Origin: Patulibacter sp. SYSU D01012 | GTDB lineage: Bacteria > Actinomycetota > Thermoleophilia > Solirubrobacterales > Solirubrobacteraceae | NCBI RefSeq assembly: GCF_017916475.1 | Contig: NZ_JAFMTB010000001.1 | Span: forward strand, 1,826,043 to 1,890,042 | DNA length: 64,000 nt | Direction: 5' to 3' | Shown: positions 34,360 through 42,872 of the stretch, piece by piece | Numbering within the stretch: the first letter of the stretch is position 1 | Layout of the letters: each line of letters starts with the position of its first letter | The notes under the pieces: generated by a model | What the model was told of the DNA's origin: nothing | Database searches by the model: none | Seen by the model: the letters and a program-made list of their open reading frames with translations, nothing else | Made by a program: the position numbers and the translations under genes

Positions 34360-35150
34360 GCGATACAGCGTGGTATGACCTGCCGTTTCTGCGGGGGCCG
34401 TACGGGAACCTCGCGCCCGCCGAGGGGCGACCGACGCCGTTCTACCTGCTGATCGAGGATGCGAAGCTGAAGCTGGCTGATCGTCTGTACGCGCAGCGTG
34501 AGCGCTTGGCCGCCCTCGGGCTCGAGTACGACATCGCGCACCCGGACAGTCCTGCGGAAGACAAGCTCCTCGGGATGCGGGAGCAGGGGTCGGTGGGGTT
34601 CGAGCGGATCGACGCGGTGATGGCCGAGGCGGATCCGGGGTACAGGCCTGCGCTCGCGCGGGTCGATGAGCTCGAGCGTCGCGCCAACGGCGCGCTCGAC
34701 CGCTTCATCTTGGCGGGGGCGGGTATGGCGCCCGTGCCGGCGGAACGGCTGGTGCAGGAGGGCGGGTCGACGCGGTTCGGCCCGCTCGTCAATTGGACGA
34801 TGTTCGTCTGGTTGGGGGACGAGCGGTTCCTCGGTGCGCTGCGTGACGCCGGCCTGGACGCCGGGGTCGGTCTCGCGGACGTGACGATCCTGAGCCGGGG
34901 GCGGCCCGTCACCACGCACGGCCTGCTGACGGTGGCCGGCCGAGCCGGCCTGCGCTCCGACGCGTCGCCCGACCCGGACCCGGACGCGGCCGTGCGGCCG
35001 GCGGTCGTGCGGCTCTACGGGGACGACGGCACGCCGCAGCAGCTGCTCTTCGACGAGCGCGCGATCGCCGCGCTGAAGACGGTCATGCCTCGTCTGGAAC
35101 CCATGCGCTGGGAAGACCCGGTGACGGTCGCGCCACTTCTGCTCCCCTGA
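34356..35150 (+). CDS. Candidate immunity protein for the upstream nuclease toxin
   Basis: 264 aa, no signal peptide or membrane helix, mildly acidic. I do not recognise the family. It is called immunity because it is translationally coupled to the toxin gene (ATGA overlap), is cytosolic while the toxin is exported, and has a close paralogue at 59514 that also follows a toxin C-terminal fragment. Conserved stretches shared by both copies include FERIDAVMAEADPGYRPALA, GGSTRFGPLV and AIAALKTVMPRLEPMRWEDP; the copies differ most in residues 13-55. An enzyme-inhibitor role is inference. Confidence 0.72.
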   Translation: MSDTAWYDLPFLRGPYGNLAPAEGRPTPFYLLIEDAKLKLADRLYAQRERLAALGLEYDIAHPDSPAEDKLLGMREQGSVGFERIDAVMAEADPGYRPALARVDELERRANGALDRFILAGAGMAPVPAERLVQEGGSTRFGPLVNWTMFVWLGDERFLGALRDAGLDAGVGLADVTILSRGRPVTTHGLLTVAGRAGLRSDASPDPDPDAAVRPAVVRLYGDDGTPQQLLFDERAIAALKTVMPRLEPMRWEDPVTVAPLLLP

Positions 35151-35206
35151 CCACGGGCGCCGATGCCCTACGCACGCCCGGTTACGTCCCACCACCAGGA
35201 GTCCCC

Positions 35207-37204
35207 ATGACCCCCCGTGCTTCCCACCTGCTAGCCGCCGCCGTTTCTGTCGCCGCGCTCGCCGCCCCTTCGACAGCCAGCGCCTGGACTGCGGGCGCGG
35301 GCGCGGGCAGCCTGACGATCACCGCCGACCCCGGAGAGGCGAACCGCGTCGACGTCGACGTCGCGCCGAATGGCCGCCTGGAGATCTCGGACGGCGCCGG
35401 CGCGCCGCGCGTCCTCGGAGCGGGCTGCGAGGACCCTGACCAGGAGGGGGTGGCGAGCTGCGACCGCGCCGGCATCACCCGCGTGGTGATCGAGACCGGT
35501 GACCTGGACGACGCGGTGACGGTCGGCGAGGTCGGGGTGCCGGTCGAGGTTCGTGCGGGGGAGGGCAACGACAGCGTGTCCACCGGCTCGGGTGATGACC
35601 GCATCGACGCCGGGGCCGGAAACGACACGGTCGACGGCGGCGCCGGCGACGACGTCATCGTCGGCGGCGCGGGTGACGACACGATCGCCGCCGGGGTCGG
35701 CAACGATCAGGTCGACGCGGGGGCGGGCACCGACACCGTCGACGGGGACCTCGGCGACGACCGGATCCTTGGTGGTGACGGCGGCGACCAGCTCGACGGC
35801 GGCGCCGGCGCGGATCGCATCGACGGCGGCGCTGGCGACGACCAGGTCACTGGCGGGGATGGCGACGACCGGATCAGCGCGGGCGAGGGCACCGACCGCG
35901 TCACCGGCGACGAGGGCTCGGACTCCGTCGACGGCGGCGCCGGCAACGACGACCTGGACGGCGGAGGCGGCTACGACCAGCTCGCCGGCGGCGACGGCGA
36001 CGACCTGCTGCAGTCCACGCTCGGCGGCGACCTGCTCGACGGCGGCGCCGGCAACGATCGCCTGGAGGGCGACGACCAACCGGGCGTGCTGCGCGGCGGG
36101 GACGGCAACGACGTGCTCAGCGGCGCCGGCGGCGCGGACGTGCTGGACGGCGGCGCGGGGAACGACACACTCGAGGGCGGCCTGGGCGGGGACGCGCTCT
36201 CGGGTGGCGCGGGTCTCGACACCGTCACCTACGACGGCTCGCCGCAGGGCGTGAGCGTCACGCTCGACGGGCTGACCAACGACGGGATGGTCGCCGAAGG
36301 CGACGACGTCGCCGGCGACGTGGAGACCGTGGTCGGCTCGCAGGGCGACGATCGCCTGTCCGCCGGGCCGCTGCCGGTCACGCTGCAGGGCTCCGGCGGT
36401 GACGACACCCTCGTCGGCTCCGCCGGCGCGGACGTCCTCGACGGCGGCGCGGGCAGCGACACGCTCGACGGTGGCCAGGGCGCCGACACCCTCGCGGGCG
36501 GCGAGGGCCAAGACACCGTGACCTACGCCGCCCGGACCGCGGGGCTGCGGGTGGTCGTCGGCGGCGGCCGCCGCAGCGGCCAGGCGGGGGAGAACGACGA
36601 GATCCGCGGCGATGTCGAACGCGTCATCGGCGGCACGCGCGCCGACCGGCTGTCGGCGGCCGGCGGCCTGTCGGTCGCCTTCTACGGCGGCGCGGGCAAC
36701 GACCGCATCGACCTGCCGCGCATCCCCGCCGCCGACGAGGACCTCGGCGCCACCGGCAGCCGCGCGAGCTGCGGCACCGGCACCGACACGGTCGTCGCCC
36801 GGCGCGACGAGCAGGTCGCCGCCGACTGCGAGATCGTCCGCCGCGACGGCGAGCTGACCGCCCTCGGCGTCCAGGGCACCAGCTCCCCCCGCCTGACCGT
36901 CGATGTCGCGAAGGTCCGCATCGGCACCGACGGCATCCTCCGCGTCCCGGTCCGCTGCTCGAGCGAGACCAACGTCCGCTGCACCGCCGCCCTGACCATC
37001 ACCCGCAACCGCAAGCGCCTCGGCACGGCCAGCCGCCAGATCGGCCGGGGCCGCGCCCAGACCGCCAAGGTCCGCCTTCGCGGCTCCCAGGTCACCGTCC
37101 TGCAGCGCCGCGGCGGCGCCGTGCGCATCACCCTCGACGTTCGCGACAAGGGCGGGAAGGTCTCGACCGCCACCGGCATCGTCGCCGTCAAGAAAGCCCG
37201 CTGA
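35207..37204 (+). CDS. Secreted RTX-type (hemolysin Ca2+-binding repeat) protein
   Basis: 665 aa. Signal peptide MTPRASHLLAAAVSVAALAAPSTASA, a short beta domain (about 27-110), then roughly twenty nonapeptides of the GGxGxDx(L/I/V)x type from about 118 to 460 (DGGAGDDVIVGGAGDDTI, GGDGDDRISAGEGTDRV), expected to fold as a Ca2+-loaded parallel beta-roll, and a C-terminal basic beta domain (about 560-665). Unlike classical RTX toxins it has a Sec signal and no type I secretion genes nearby. ATG follows AGGAG. It lies 56 bases after the immunity gene with no terminator, so may be co-transcribed. Confidence 0.88.
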   Translation: MTPRASHLLAAAVSVAALAAPSTASAWTAGAGAGSLTITADPGEANRVDVDVAPNGRLEISDGAGAPRVLGAGCEDPDQEGVASCDRAGITRVVIETGDLDDAVTVGEVGVPVEVRAGEGNDSVSTGSGDDRIDAGAGNDTVDGGAGDDVIVGGAGDDTIAAGVGNDQVDAGAGTDTVDGDLGDDRILGGDGGDQLDGGAGADRIDGGAGDDQVTGGDGDDRISAGEGTDRVTGDEGSDSVDGGAGNDDLDGGGGYDQLAGGDGDDLLQSTLGGDLLDGGAGNDRLEGDDQPGVLRGGDGNDVLSGAGGADVLDGGAGNDTLEGGLGGDALSGGAGLDTVTYDGSPQGVSVTLDGLTNDGMVAEGDDVAGDVETVVGSQGDDRLSAGPLPVTLQGSGGDDTLVGSAGADVLDGGAGSDTLDGGQGADTLAGGEGQDTVTYAARTAGLRVVVGGGRRSGQAGENDEIRGDVERVIGGTRADRLSAAGGLSVAFYGGAGNDRIDLPRIPAADEDLGATGSRASCGTGTDTVVARRDEQVAADCEIVRRDGELTALGVQGTSSPRLTVDVAKVRIGTDGILRVPVRCSSETNVRCTAALTITRNRKRLGTASRQIGRGRAQTAKVRLRGSQVTVLQRRGGAVRITLDVRDKGGKVSTATGIVAVKKAR

Positions 37205-37240
37205 GCCGGACGCCGGGGCGCGCGCCCCGGCCGCCGGCTC
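37203..37240. terminator. Bidirectional terminator between the RTX gene and rlmN
   Basis: Outer arms GAGCCGG and CCGGCTC enclose the perfect palindrome CCGGGGCGCGCGCCCCGG (37213-37230). The structure begins inside the RTX stop codon and reaches the rlmN stop. Confidence 0.75.
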
Positions 37241-38252
37241 AGACGCCGACGCGCTGCTTCAGCTTCGGGTTCGCGGCCTTCGCGGCCAGCTGGCCGCAGG
37301 CCGCGTCGATGTCGCGCCCGCGGATCAGGCGGATCGTGGCGTTGTAGCCCTCGTCCTCGAGCGTCTGGCGGAACGCCTCCATCGCGCCCTGCGAGCTCGA
37401 GTCGTACATCGAGTCCGTCGGGTTGTACGGGATGAGGTTGATCTTGTAGCGCCAGGGCTCGAGCAGGTCGGCGAGCTGCTTGGCCTGCGCGACGGAGTCG
37501 TTGACGCCGCCGAGCATCACGTACTCGACGAAGATCATCTTGCGGCGCCGCTCGTAGAAGCGGTCGCAGGCGGCCTTGACCTCGTCGAGCGAGTAGCGCT
37601 CGTTGACCGGCATGATCTCGCTGCGCAGCGCGTCCTCGGGCGCGTGGAGCGACCAGGCCAGACGGACGGGGACGTCGCTCTCGGTGAGCTTGTCGATGCC
37701 CGGCACCCAGCCGACGGTCGAGATGCCCGTGCGGCGGTTCGTGATGCCCAGGTCGGGCAGGCGGCGGCAGACCTCGAGCACGTTGTCGAGGTTCATCATC
37801 GGCTCGCCCATGCCCATGAAGACGCAGTGGTCGAGAGCGTCGAGCCGGCGCAGCGCGAGCGCCTGGTCGAGGATCTCCCACGCCGTCAGGTTGCGGCCGA
37901 ACTTCATCTGGCCGGTCGCGCAGAACGTGCAGGTCAGCGGGCAGCCCGACTGGGACGAGACGCAGATCGAGCGGCGCCCGTCTTTGTAGCGCATGAGGAC
38001 GGTCTCGATGGGGCGGCCGTCCGCGGTCTGCAGCAGCAGCTTGTCCGTGCCGTCCGACGAGGACGCGCGGCGCAGCTCGGACAGCGTCGAGAACGGGACG
38101 CGCGCGGTCAGCTCGTCGCGCAGCGCGGCGGGCAGGTTCGACATCTCGTGGTAGCCCGCGGCGCCGCCGGCGGTCCACTTCCAGATCTGGTCGAAGCGGA
38201 AGCGCGGCTGGCCGAGCTCCTCGAGCGTGCTGCGGAGCAGGGAGAGGTCCAC
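37239..38252 (-). CDS. rlmN: 23S rRNA/tRNA adenine-C2 methyltransferase RlmN
   Basis: 337 aa. A radical-SAM enzyme that methylates A2503 of 23S rRNA and A37 of some tRNAs. The 4Fe-4S motif CPLTCTFC (CxxxCxxC) follows SSQSGC; VFMGMGEPMMN, SLHAPEDALRSEIMPVN and FVEYVMLGGVNDS are family segments; and the second methyl-carrying cysteine is in DIDAACGQLA near the C-terminus. The N-terminal domain (FRFDQIWKWTAGGAAGYHEMSNLP) is the accessory RNA-binding part. GTG start. Confidence 0.96.
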   Translation of the reverse strand: MDLSLLRSTLEELGQPRFRFDQIWKWTAGGAAGYHEMSNLPAALRDELTARVPFSTLSELRRASSSDGTDKLLLQTADGRPIETVLMRYKDGRRSICVSSQSGCPLTCTFCATGQMKFGRNLTAWEILDQALALRRLDALDHCVFMGMGEPMMNLDNVLEVCRRLPDLGITNRRTGISTVGWVPGIDKLTESDVPVRLAWSLHAPEDALRSEIMPVNERYSLDEVKAACDRFYERRRKMIFVEYVMLGGVNDSVAQAKQLADLLEPWRYKINLIPYNPTDSMYDSSSQGAMEAFRQTLEDEGYNATIRLIRGRDIDAACGQLAAKAANPKLKQRVGV

Positions 38253-38322
38253 CCCTTGATGGTGACAGGTGGCGGACGGCGCCCGGCGGCGGACGGCGGC
38301 GTGTGCGGCGTCTCACGCGCAC

Positions 38323-38361
38323 CCGCCGTCCCGCCGCGCTCGGGGCGCGGCGGGACGGCGG
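38323..38361 (-). terminator. Terminator of the metallophosphoesterase gene
   Basis: CCGCCGTCCCGCCGCGC pairs perfectly with GCGCGGCGGGACGGCGG (17 bp, 5-base loop), 13 bases after the minus-strand stop codon. It is the longest perfect hairpin I found in the window. Confidence 0.75.
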
Positions 38362-38373
38362 CGGACGCTCGGC

Positions 38374-41073
38374 TCAGCGGGCGCGGAGCGTGGCCTTCGC
38401 GGCGGCCGGCGCGACCGCCTGCGTGCCGCGGTAGCGAGCCACGACGCGGTGCCGGCCGGCGCGCAGGCCGGTCAGGCGGACCGTGGCGACGCCGCCGCGC
38501 ACAGCGACGGAGCGGCGCACGGTGCGGCCGTCGACCGTCACGGCCACGCGGCCGGCGACCCGGCCGGCGCCGGTGGCGCGCACGCGGACCGTGACCGTCG
38601 CGCGGCCGCCCGACGCGGCGCGGGCGCGCACCGCGACCGTCGGGGCGACGCGGGCGATCCGCCGGGTGGCGGTCGCGACGGCCGCGCCGCGCGCGGCGCC
38701 GTGGGCCGCCGTCACGCGCACCGTCAGGCGGTGCCCGACGTCGGTGGCGCGCACGCGGTACGTCGCGCCGGTCGCGCCCGCGATGGGGCGGCCGTCACGC
38801 AGCCACTGGTACGCGAAGCTCGCGCCCGTGGCGGACCAGCGGCCGGCCTCGGCGCGCAGGGTGCGGCCGACGCGGACGGCGCCGACGACGCGCGGGCCGG
38901 CGCCCGGCACGGCCGCGATCGTCGTCGCGGCCGGCGGGATCGACGGCACGGCGGGCGTGGCGACCGGCGGCTGCGGCGCGCCCGGCGCGGGGCGGGCGGG
39001 GCCGCCCGGCTCGGTCGTCGGCGGCGCCAGGACGCGGGCCGTCAGCCACTCGGACGACGGGATCGCGTGGTCGACGATGCGGGTCTCGCCGATGCAGCCG
39101 TTCCAGCCGTTCGTGGCCGTATCGTCGTCCCAGTCGGCGCCGAGCAGCCAGGCCATCCCGGCGTTCGCGCTCATGCCCTTCGCGTCCGTCGCGTTGCGCA
39201 GCACGGGCGCGCCGTCGACGGACATGGTGATGCTCGTGCCGTCGTTGACGATCGCGACGTGCGACCAGGTGCCCGGCATGATCTCGCCCGACCAGGCGAC
39301 GCGGTCGCCCTTCGTGGCGTCGCCGGGCAGCGTCGAGTACTGGAACTCGCGCAGGTTGGAGATGCCCAGGACGGTCGGCGAGACGGTCCACGCCCAGCGG
39401 TCGTACGGGGTGCCGGGGATGTCGGCGCGCTTGCCGGAGCGGACGAGCGCCTTGCTCCACTGGTTGGCCTCGGCGGTCCAACCCTGGTCCAGCTTCACGA
39501 ACGTCTCGATCGTGTAGCCGTCGTCGAGCTTCGCGTCGTTGACGGCGGCGCCCTTGCCGGTCGACAGGTAGCTGAACCGGCCGGTGCGGCTGTCGCTGTT
39601 CTCGAAGCAGACGGCGGCGTCGTCGGAGGAGAACCCGGGCAGGTCGTCGCGCTCGATCGTGACGTCGCCGACCTCCGCGGTCTTCGAGCCGGAGCCGACG
39701 ATGGAGACGCGGTGCAGGTCGTCGCCGTGGGCGACGTCCGGCACCACGCCGCCCTCGCGCAGGACGCCGTCGGCGCGGGTCTGCGCCGCGCCGGGGCGCC
39801 AGTGCGCCACGGTGCCGGGCACCTTCGGGTAGTCCTCGGTGCTCTGCGCCTTCGCGGGGGCGACGGCGTCCGGCTCGGTGTACCCGTCGAGGACGAGCTG
39901 CTTCGCGCGCTCGGTCCGCGATCCGTGGGTCGGCTGCGCGCCGGTCGCGCCGAAGTCGGGGTTGAAGCCCCGGAAGCGCTCGTCGAAGTCGATCGGGATG
40001 TCGTACTGCTGGTGCTTGCCCTTCAGGACCGCCTGGTCGAAGGGCGTGAGCAGCTCCTTCGGCTTCGTGACCACCCAGGGCGAGAGGCCCTCGGCGTTGA
40101 TGCGCTTGTTCGTGAAGTCGAACTCGTACAGGCCCAGGTAGCCGTTGCCGCCCTGGTAGGCCATCTGGTAGTCGAGCAGGACCTCGTGCACGTCGTGCCC
40201 GAAGTCGTTCTTCTTCGTCAGGCGCGTGGCGCCGTGGGAGTGGCCGTTGAACGTCAGGAAGATCTGGTCGTTCTTGCGGATCAGCTTGTCCCAGAGCCGC
40301 AGGCCGTAGCTCGTCTCCAGCGGCGTCTCGGCGTCGGCCTCGATGGCGATCAGCGAGTGCGTGGTCAGGATGACCGGCAGCGTCGGATGGTCCGCGATGA
40401 CCTGGTTGGCCCACGCGAGCGTGGCGTCCGAGGCGTTCCAGGACAGGGCCAGCACGAGGAACCGGCGGCCCTCGGCCGCGAACGTGTGCCAGGTGTTGAA
40501 GCCGGTCTTGTCGGCGCCGCCGAACGTCGCGGTCTGGGCCGCGGCGCGGGACGCCGGGAACGTCCCCAGGTACGGCTCCTTGGCCAGGTCGTACTGGTCG
40601 TCGTACTTCGACGTGCTGCTGTCGAGCACGTCGTGGTTGCCGGCGAGGATCGAGTACGGCAGGCCGGCGGCCTCGAGCGGCTTCATCGCCTGGTCGGCGA
40701 CCGTCCACTGCTGCGGCTTGCCGACCTGGTCGACGACGTCGCCGAGGTGCGCGACGAACGGGATGCCGAGCTCCTTCGCGTTGTCGGTCAGCCAGGTCGT
40801 CTGGGACGCGAACGGGTTGGAGCCGAACTTCGCGAACTGGTTGCCGGTCTCGGGCGTCGCGTAGCGGGAGTAGAACTGCGTGTCGGGCAGGACGGCGAGG
40901 GTGAAGCTCGAGACCTGGCTCGCGTCGCCCGGCTGGGGGACGGCGGAGGCCGGGGCCGCGAGCAGTCCAGAGGCCAGGAGGCCTGCGGCGGCGACGGCGG
41001 TCGCGGTCAGGCGCCGGGGGCGCGGGGACGAGGGACGCAGGGAGGCGCGCCGGGGCGCGTGCTCGTGGGGCAC
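38374..41073 (-). CDS. Secreted metallophosphoesterase with LamG-like and Ig-like C-terminal domains
   Basis: 899 aa. N-terminal basic region and signal peptide (TATAVAAAGLLASGLLAAPASA, ending near 45). Calcineurin-like phosphoesterase domain (about 55-330): VLPDTQFYS, AHLGDVVD, LAGNHDV, TTHSLI and NGHSHGA, the metal-ligand blocks, with DTQ in place of the usual DxH. A concanavalin/LamG-like domain follows (about 440-645; ETFVKLDQGW, SHVAIVNDGTSITMSVDG), then a Pro-rich linker and two Ig-like repeats (YQWLRDGRPIAGATGATY and a C-terminal beta domain). It probably releases phosphate from an extracellular substrate. GTG follows AAGGA. A PHO-box-like direct repeat lies about 90-110 bases upstream. 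Confidence 0.86.
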   Translation of the reverse strand: MPHEHAPRRASLRPSSPRPRRLTATAVAAAGLLASGLLAAPASAVPQPGDASQVSSFTLAVLPDTQFYSRYATPETGNQFAKFGSNPFASQTTWLTDNAKELGIPFVAHLGDVVDQVGKPQQWTVADQAMKPLEAAGLPYSILAGNHDVLDSSTSKYDDQYDLAKEPYLGTFPASRAAAQTATFGGADKTGFNTWHTFAAEGRRFLVLALSWNASDATLAWANQVIADHPTLPVILTTHSLIAIEADAETPLETSYGLRLWDKLIRKNDQIFLTFNGHSHGATRLTKKNDFGHDVHEVLLDYQMAYQGGNGYLGLYEFDFTNKRINAEGLSPWVVTKPKELLTPFDQAVLKGKHQQYDIPIDFDERFRGFNPDFGATGAQPTHGSRTERAKQLVLDGYTEPDAVAPAKAQSTEDYPKVPGTVAHWRPGAAQTRADGVLREGGVVPDVAHGDDLHRVSIVGSGSKTAEVGDVTIERDDLPGFSSDDAAVCFENSDSRTGRFSYLSTGKGAAVNDAKLDDGYTIETFVKLDQGWTAEANQWSKALVRSGKRADIPGTPYDRWAWTVSPTVLGISNLREFQYSTLPGDATKGDRVAWSGEIMPGTWSHVAIVNDGTSITMSVDGAPVLRNATDAKGMSANAGMAWLLGADWDDDTATNGWNGCIGETRIVDHAIPSSEWLTARVLAPPTTEPGGPARPAPGAPQPPVATPAVPSIPPAATTIAAVPGAGPRVVGAVRVGRTLRAEAGRWSATGASFAYQWLRDGRPIAGATGATYRVRATDVGHRLTVRVTAAHGAARGAAVATATRRIARVAPTVAVRARAASGGRATVTVRVRATGAGRVAGRVAVTVDGRTVRRSVAVRGGVATVRLTGLRAGRHRVVARYRGTQAVAPAAAKATLRAR

Positions 41074-41119
41074 GGTCGGTCCTTCGGGGAGGGAGGGGAC
41101 AGAGGCGTGCAACCGCTCG

Positions 41120-41147
41120 GTTGGCACGCGACGGGCCACGTTGGCAC
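41120..41147. repeat. Two direct GTTGGCAC repeats upstream of the metallophosphoesterase gene
   Basis: GTTGGCAC occurs at 41120-41127 and 41140-41147, 20 bases apart (two helical turns), in the region between the divergent metallophosphoesterase and methyltransferase genes. The geometry suits a regulator binding one face of the helix. Confidence 0.35.
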
Positions 41148-41160
41148 CGTGTACGGGCGT

Positions 41161-41182
41161 CACACGTGACCGCGGTGTGACC
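41161..41182 (-). promoter_or_regulatory. PHO-box-like 11-base direct repeat
   Basis: Read on the minus strand the units are GGTCACACCGC and GGTCACGTGTG, adjacent with an 11-base period and a shared GGTCAC core. This resembles the tandem 11-base units bound by PhoP in streptomycetes, though positions 7-11 fit poorly. The downstream gene encodes a secreted phosphoesterase. The same bases also form the inverted repeat GTCACAC-N9-GTGTGAC (41159-41181), so another regulator is possible. Confidence 0.4.
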
Positions 41183-41277
41183 GACCGGTGGCGATCCTGG
41201 GAAGCCCGTGCGCGGCGGGCGCCCCGGGGGGGGGCGGAGCGAGGCGGCGCGGGGGCGCGTGGCATCCTCCGTCCGCG

Positions 41278-42066
41278 ATGGACGAGCGGGACCACCAGAT
41301 CGGCCTGCAGGGGCTCGCGCTCCTGCGCGCGGGCGTCCGCGGGGACGCGCTCGGCGTGCACCGCCACCGCACGGCGATCGCCGAGCTGCTCGGCGATCCC
41401 GGCGAGGCGGCGTCGCGGCAGCTGCCCGAGGTCGGCGTGCAGGAGGGGTACGCCGCGTGGGCGACGTCCTACGACCAGCGGCGCAACCCCACGATCCGGG
41501 CCGAGGAGCCCGTCGTGCGGGAGCTGCTGGCCGGGCGGCCCGCCGGGGTGGCGGTCGACGTCGGCACCGGCACGGGACGGCACGCCACGTGGCTGGCGGA
41601 GCAGGGGCACGCGGTGACCGGCGTCGACGCGTCGCGGGCGATGCTCGACGTCGCGCGCACGCGGGCGCCCGAGCTGGAGTGGGTCGAGGCGGACCTGCGG
41701 GCGCTGCCGCTGGCGGACGCGAGCGCCGACGTCGTCGTCTGCGCCCTCACGCTCTCGCACCTGCCGACGCTCGACGGCATCGCCGAGCTCGCGCGCCTGG
41801 TGCGCCCGGGCGGCCGGCTCGTGGTCTCCAACCCGCACCCGGTCGCGACCGACGTGCTGCACGCCCGCGCGTGGACGACCACCGCGGACGGCATCCGGGT
41901 GCAGGTGCCCGAGTGGGCGCACCCGCTCGGCGCCTACGTGGAGCGCTTCGTCGCCGCCGGGCTGGTGCCCGCGGCGCTGCGCGAGCCGGCACACGACGGC
42001 GAGGACCCGCTGCTCGAGGGCCTGCCCGCCGCGGTCGTGTGGGCGGCCGACCGCCCGGAGGCCTGA
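41278..42066 (+). CDS. Class I SAM-dependent methyltransferase
   Basis: 262 aa. Methyltransf_11/25 type: motif I VAVDVGTGTGRHATWLAEQG, motif II VTGVDASRAML, LRALPLADASADVVVCALTLSHL and ELARLVRPGGRLVVSNPHP. About 65 residues precede the fold (GLQGLALLRAGVRGDALG, then VQEGYAAWATSYDQRRNP, the start of the YxxxAxxYD substrate lid). Substrate unknown. Its stop lies one base before the rluB GTG, so the two are co-transcribed. Confidence 0.86.
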   Translation: MDERDHQIGLQGLALLRAGVRGDALGVHRHRTAIAELLGDPGEAASRQLPEVGVQEGYAAWATSYDQRRNPTIRAEEPVVRELLAGRPAGVAVDVGTGTGRHATWLAEQGHAVTGVDASRAMLDVARTRAPELEWVEADLRALPLADASADVVVCALTLSHLPTLDGIAELARLVRPGGRLVVSNPHPVATDVLHARAWTTTADGIRVQVPEWAHPLGAYVERFVAAGLVPAALREPAHDGEDPLLEGLPAAVVWAADRPEA

Positions 42067-42067
42067 G

Positions 42068-42793
42068 GTGCGGCTGCAGAAGTACCTGGCTCACGCCGGC
42101 GTGGCGTCGCGCCGCGCGTCCGAGGCGATCATCGCCGCCGGGCGCGTGACGGTCGGCGGGACCGTGGTGCGCGATCCCGCGACGGACGTGGGGGAGGACG
42201 ACGACGTCCGCGTCGACGGCTCGCCGGTCGCCCCGGTGCGCGTGACCGTCGTCTTCGCCGTGAACAAGCCGGCGGGCGTCGTCTCGACGGCGCAGGACAC
42301 CCACGGCCGGCCCACGGTCGTGGACCTCGTGCCCGCCGGCACCCGGCGCCTGTACCCCGTGGGGCGCCTGGACGCCGACACGACCGGGCTCATCCTGCTG
42401 ACGGACGACGGCGAGCTCGCCGACCTGCTGACGCACCCGCGCTACGAGGTGCCGAAGGTCTACCTGGCCCGGGTCGCCGGCGCCGTCGACGACGCGGCGC
42501 TGCGGCAGCTGCGCGACGGGGTCGAGCTCGACGACGGCCGCACGCTGCCGGCGACGGTCGAGCGGATCAACCCGCACACGCTGCGCCTGACGCTGCGCGA
42601 GGGCCGCAAGCGCCAGGTGCGCCGGATGTGCGAGGCCGTCGGCCACCCCGTCGAGGCGCTGCGCCGCGTCCGGCTGGGGCCGCTCGACGTCGGCCGGCTG
42701 CGCGAGGGGGAGTGGCGGGCGCTCGACGCGCGCGAGGTGCAGGCGCTGCGCGACGCGCCGAAGCCGGTGCGCCGCCCCGGCCGGCGCGGCTGA
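42068..42793 (+). CDS. rluB: Pseudouridine synthase, RsuA/RluB/E/F family
   Basis: 241 aa. N-terminal S4 RNA-binding domain (RLQKYLAHAGVASRRASEAII), then the catalytic core NKPAGVVSTAQD, YPVGRLDADTTGLILLTDDGEL with the catalytic Asp in RLDxDTxGL, LTHPRYEVPKVY and EGRKRQVRRMCEAVGHPVEALRR. RluB modifies U2605 of 23S rRNA; a relative acting on another site cannot be excluded. GTG start directly after the methyltransferase stop. Confidence 0.92.
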   Translation: MRLQKYLAHAGVASRRASEAIIAAGRVTVGGTVVRDPATDVGEDDDVRVDGSPVAPVRVTVVFAVNKPAGVVSTAQDTHGRPTVVDLVPAGTRRLYPVGRLDADTTGLILLTDDGELADLLTHPRYEVPKVYLARVAGAVDDAALRQLRDGVELDDGRTLPATVERINPHTLRLTLREGRKRQVRRMCEAVGHPVEALRRVRLGPLDVGRLREGEWRALDAREVQALRDAPKPVRRPGRRG

Positions 42794-42872
42794 GCCCCGA
42801 GCGGGCGCGGCGCTCCGCCGCCCCGGCCCGGCCGCACGGCGCGGGCGGGGGCGCGCTGCGATCATGCGGCCG

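Noticed and set aside
35550-36500. Short regular repeats that look like an array
   Set aside because: They are in-frame 27-base units encoding RTX nonapeptides, not CRISPR repeats; there are no unique spacers of constant length.
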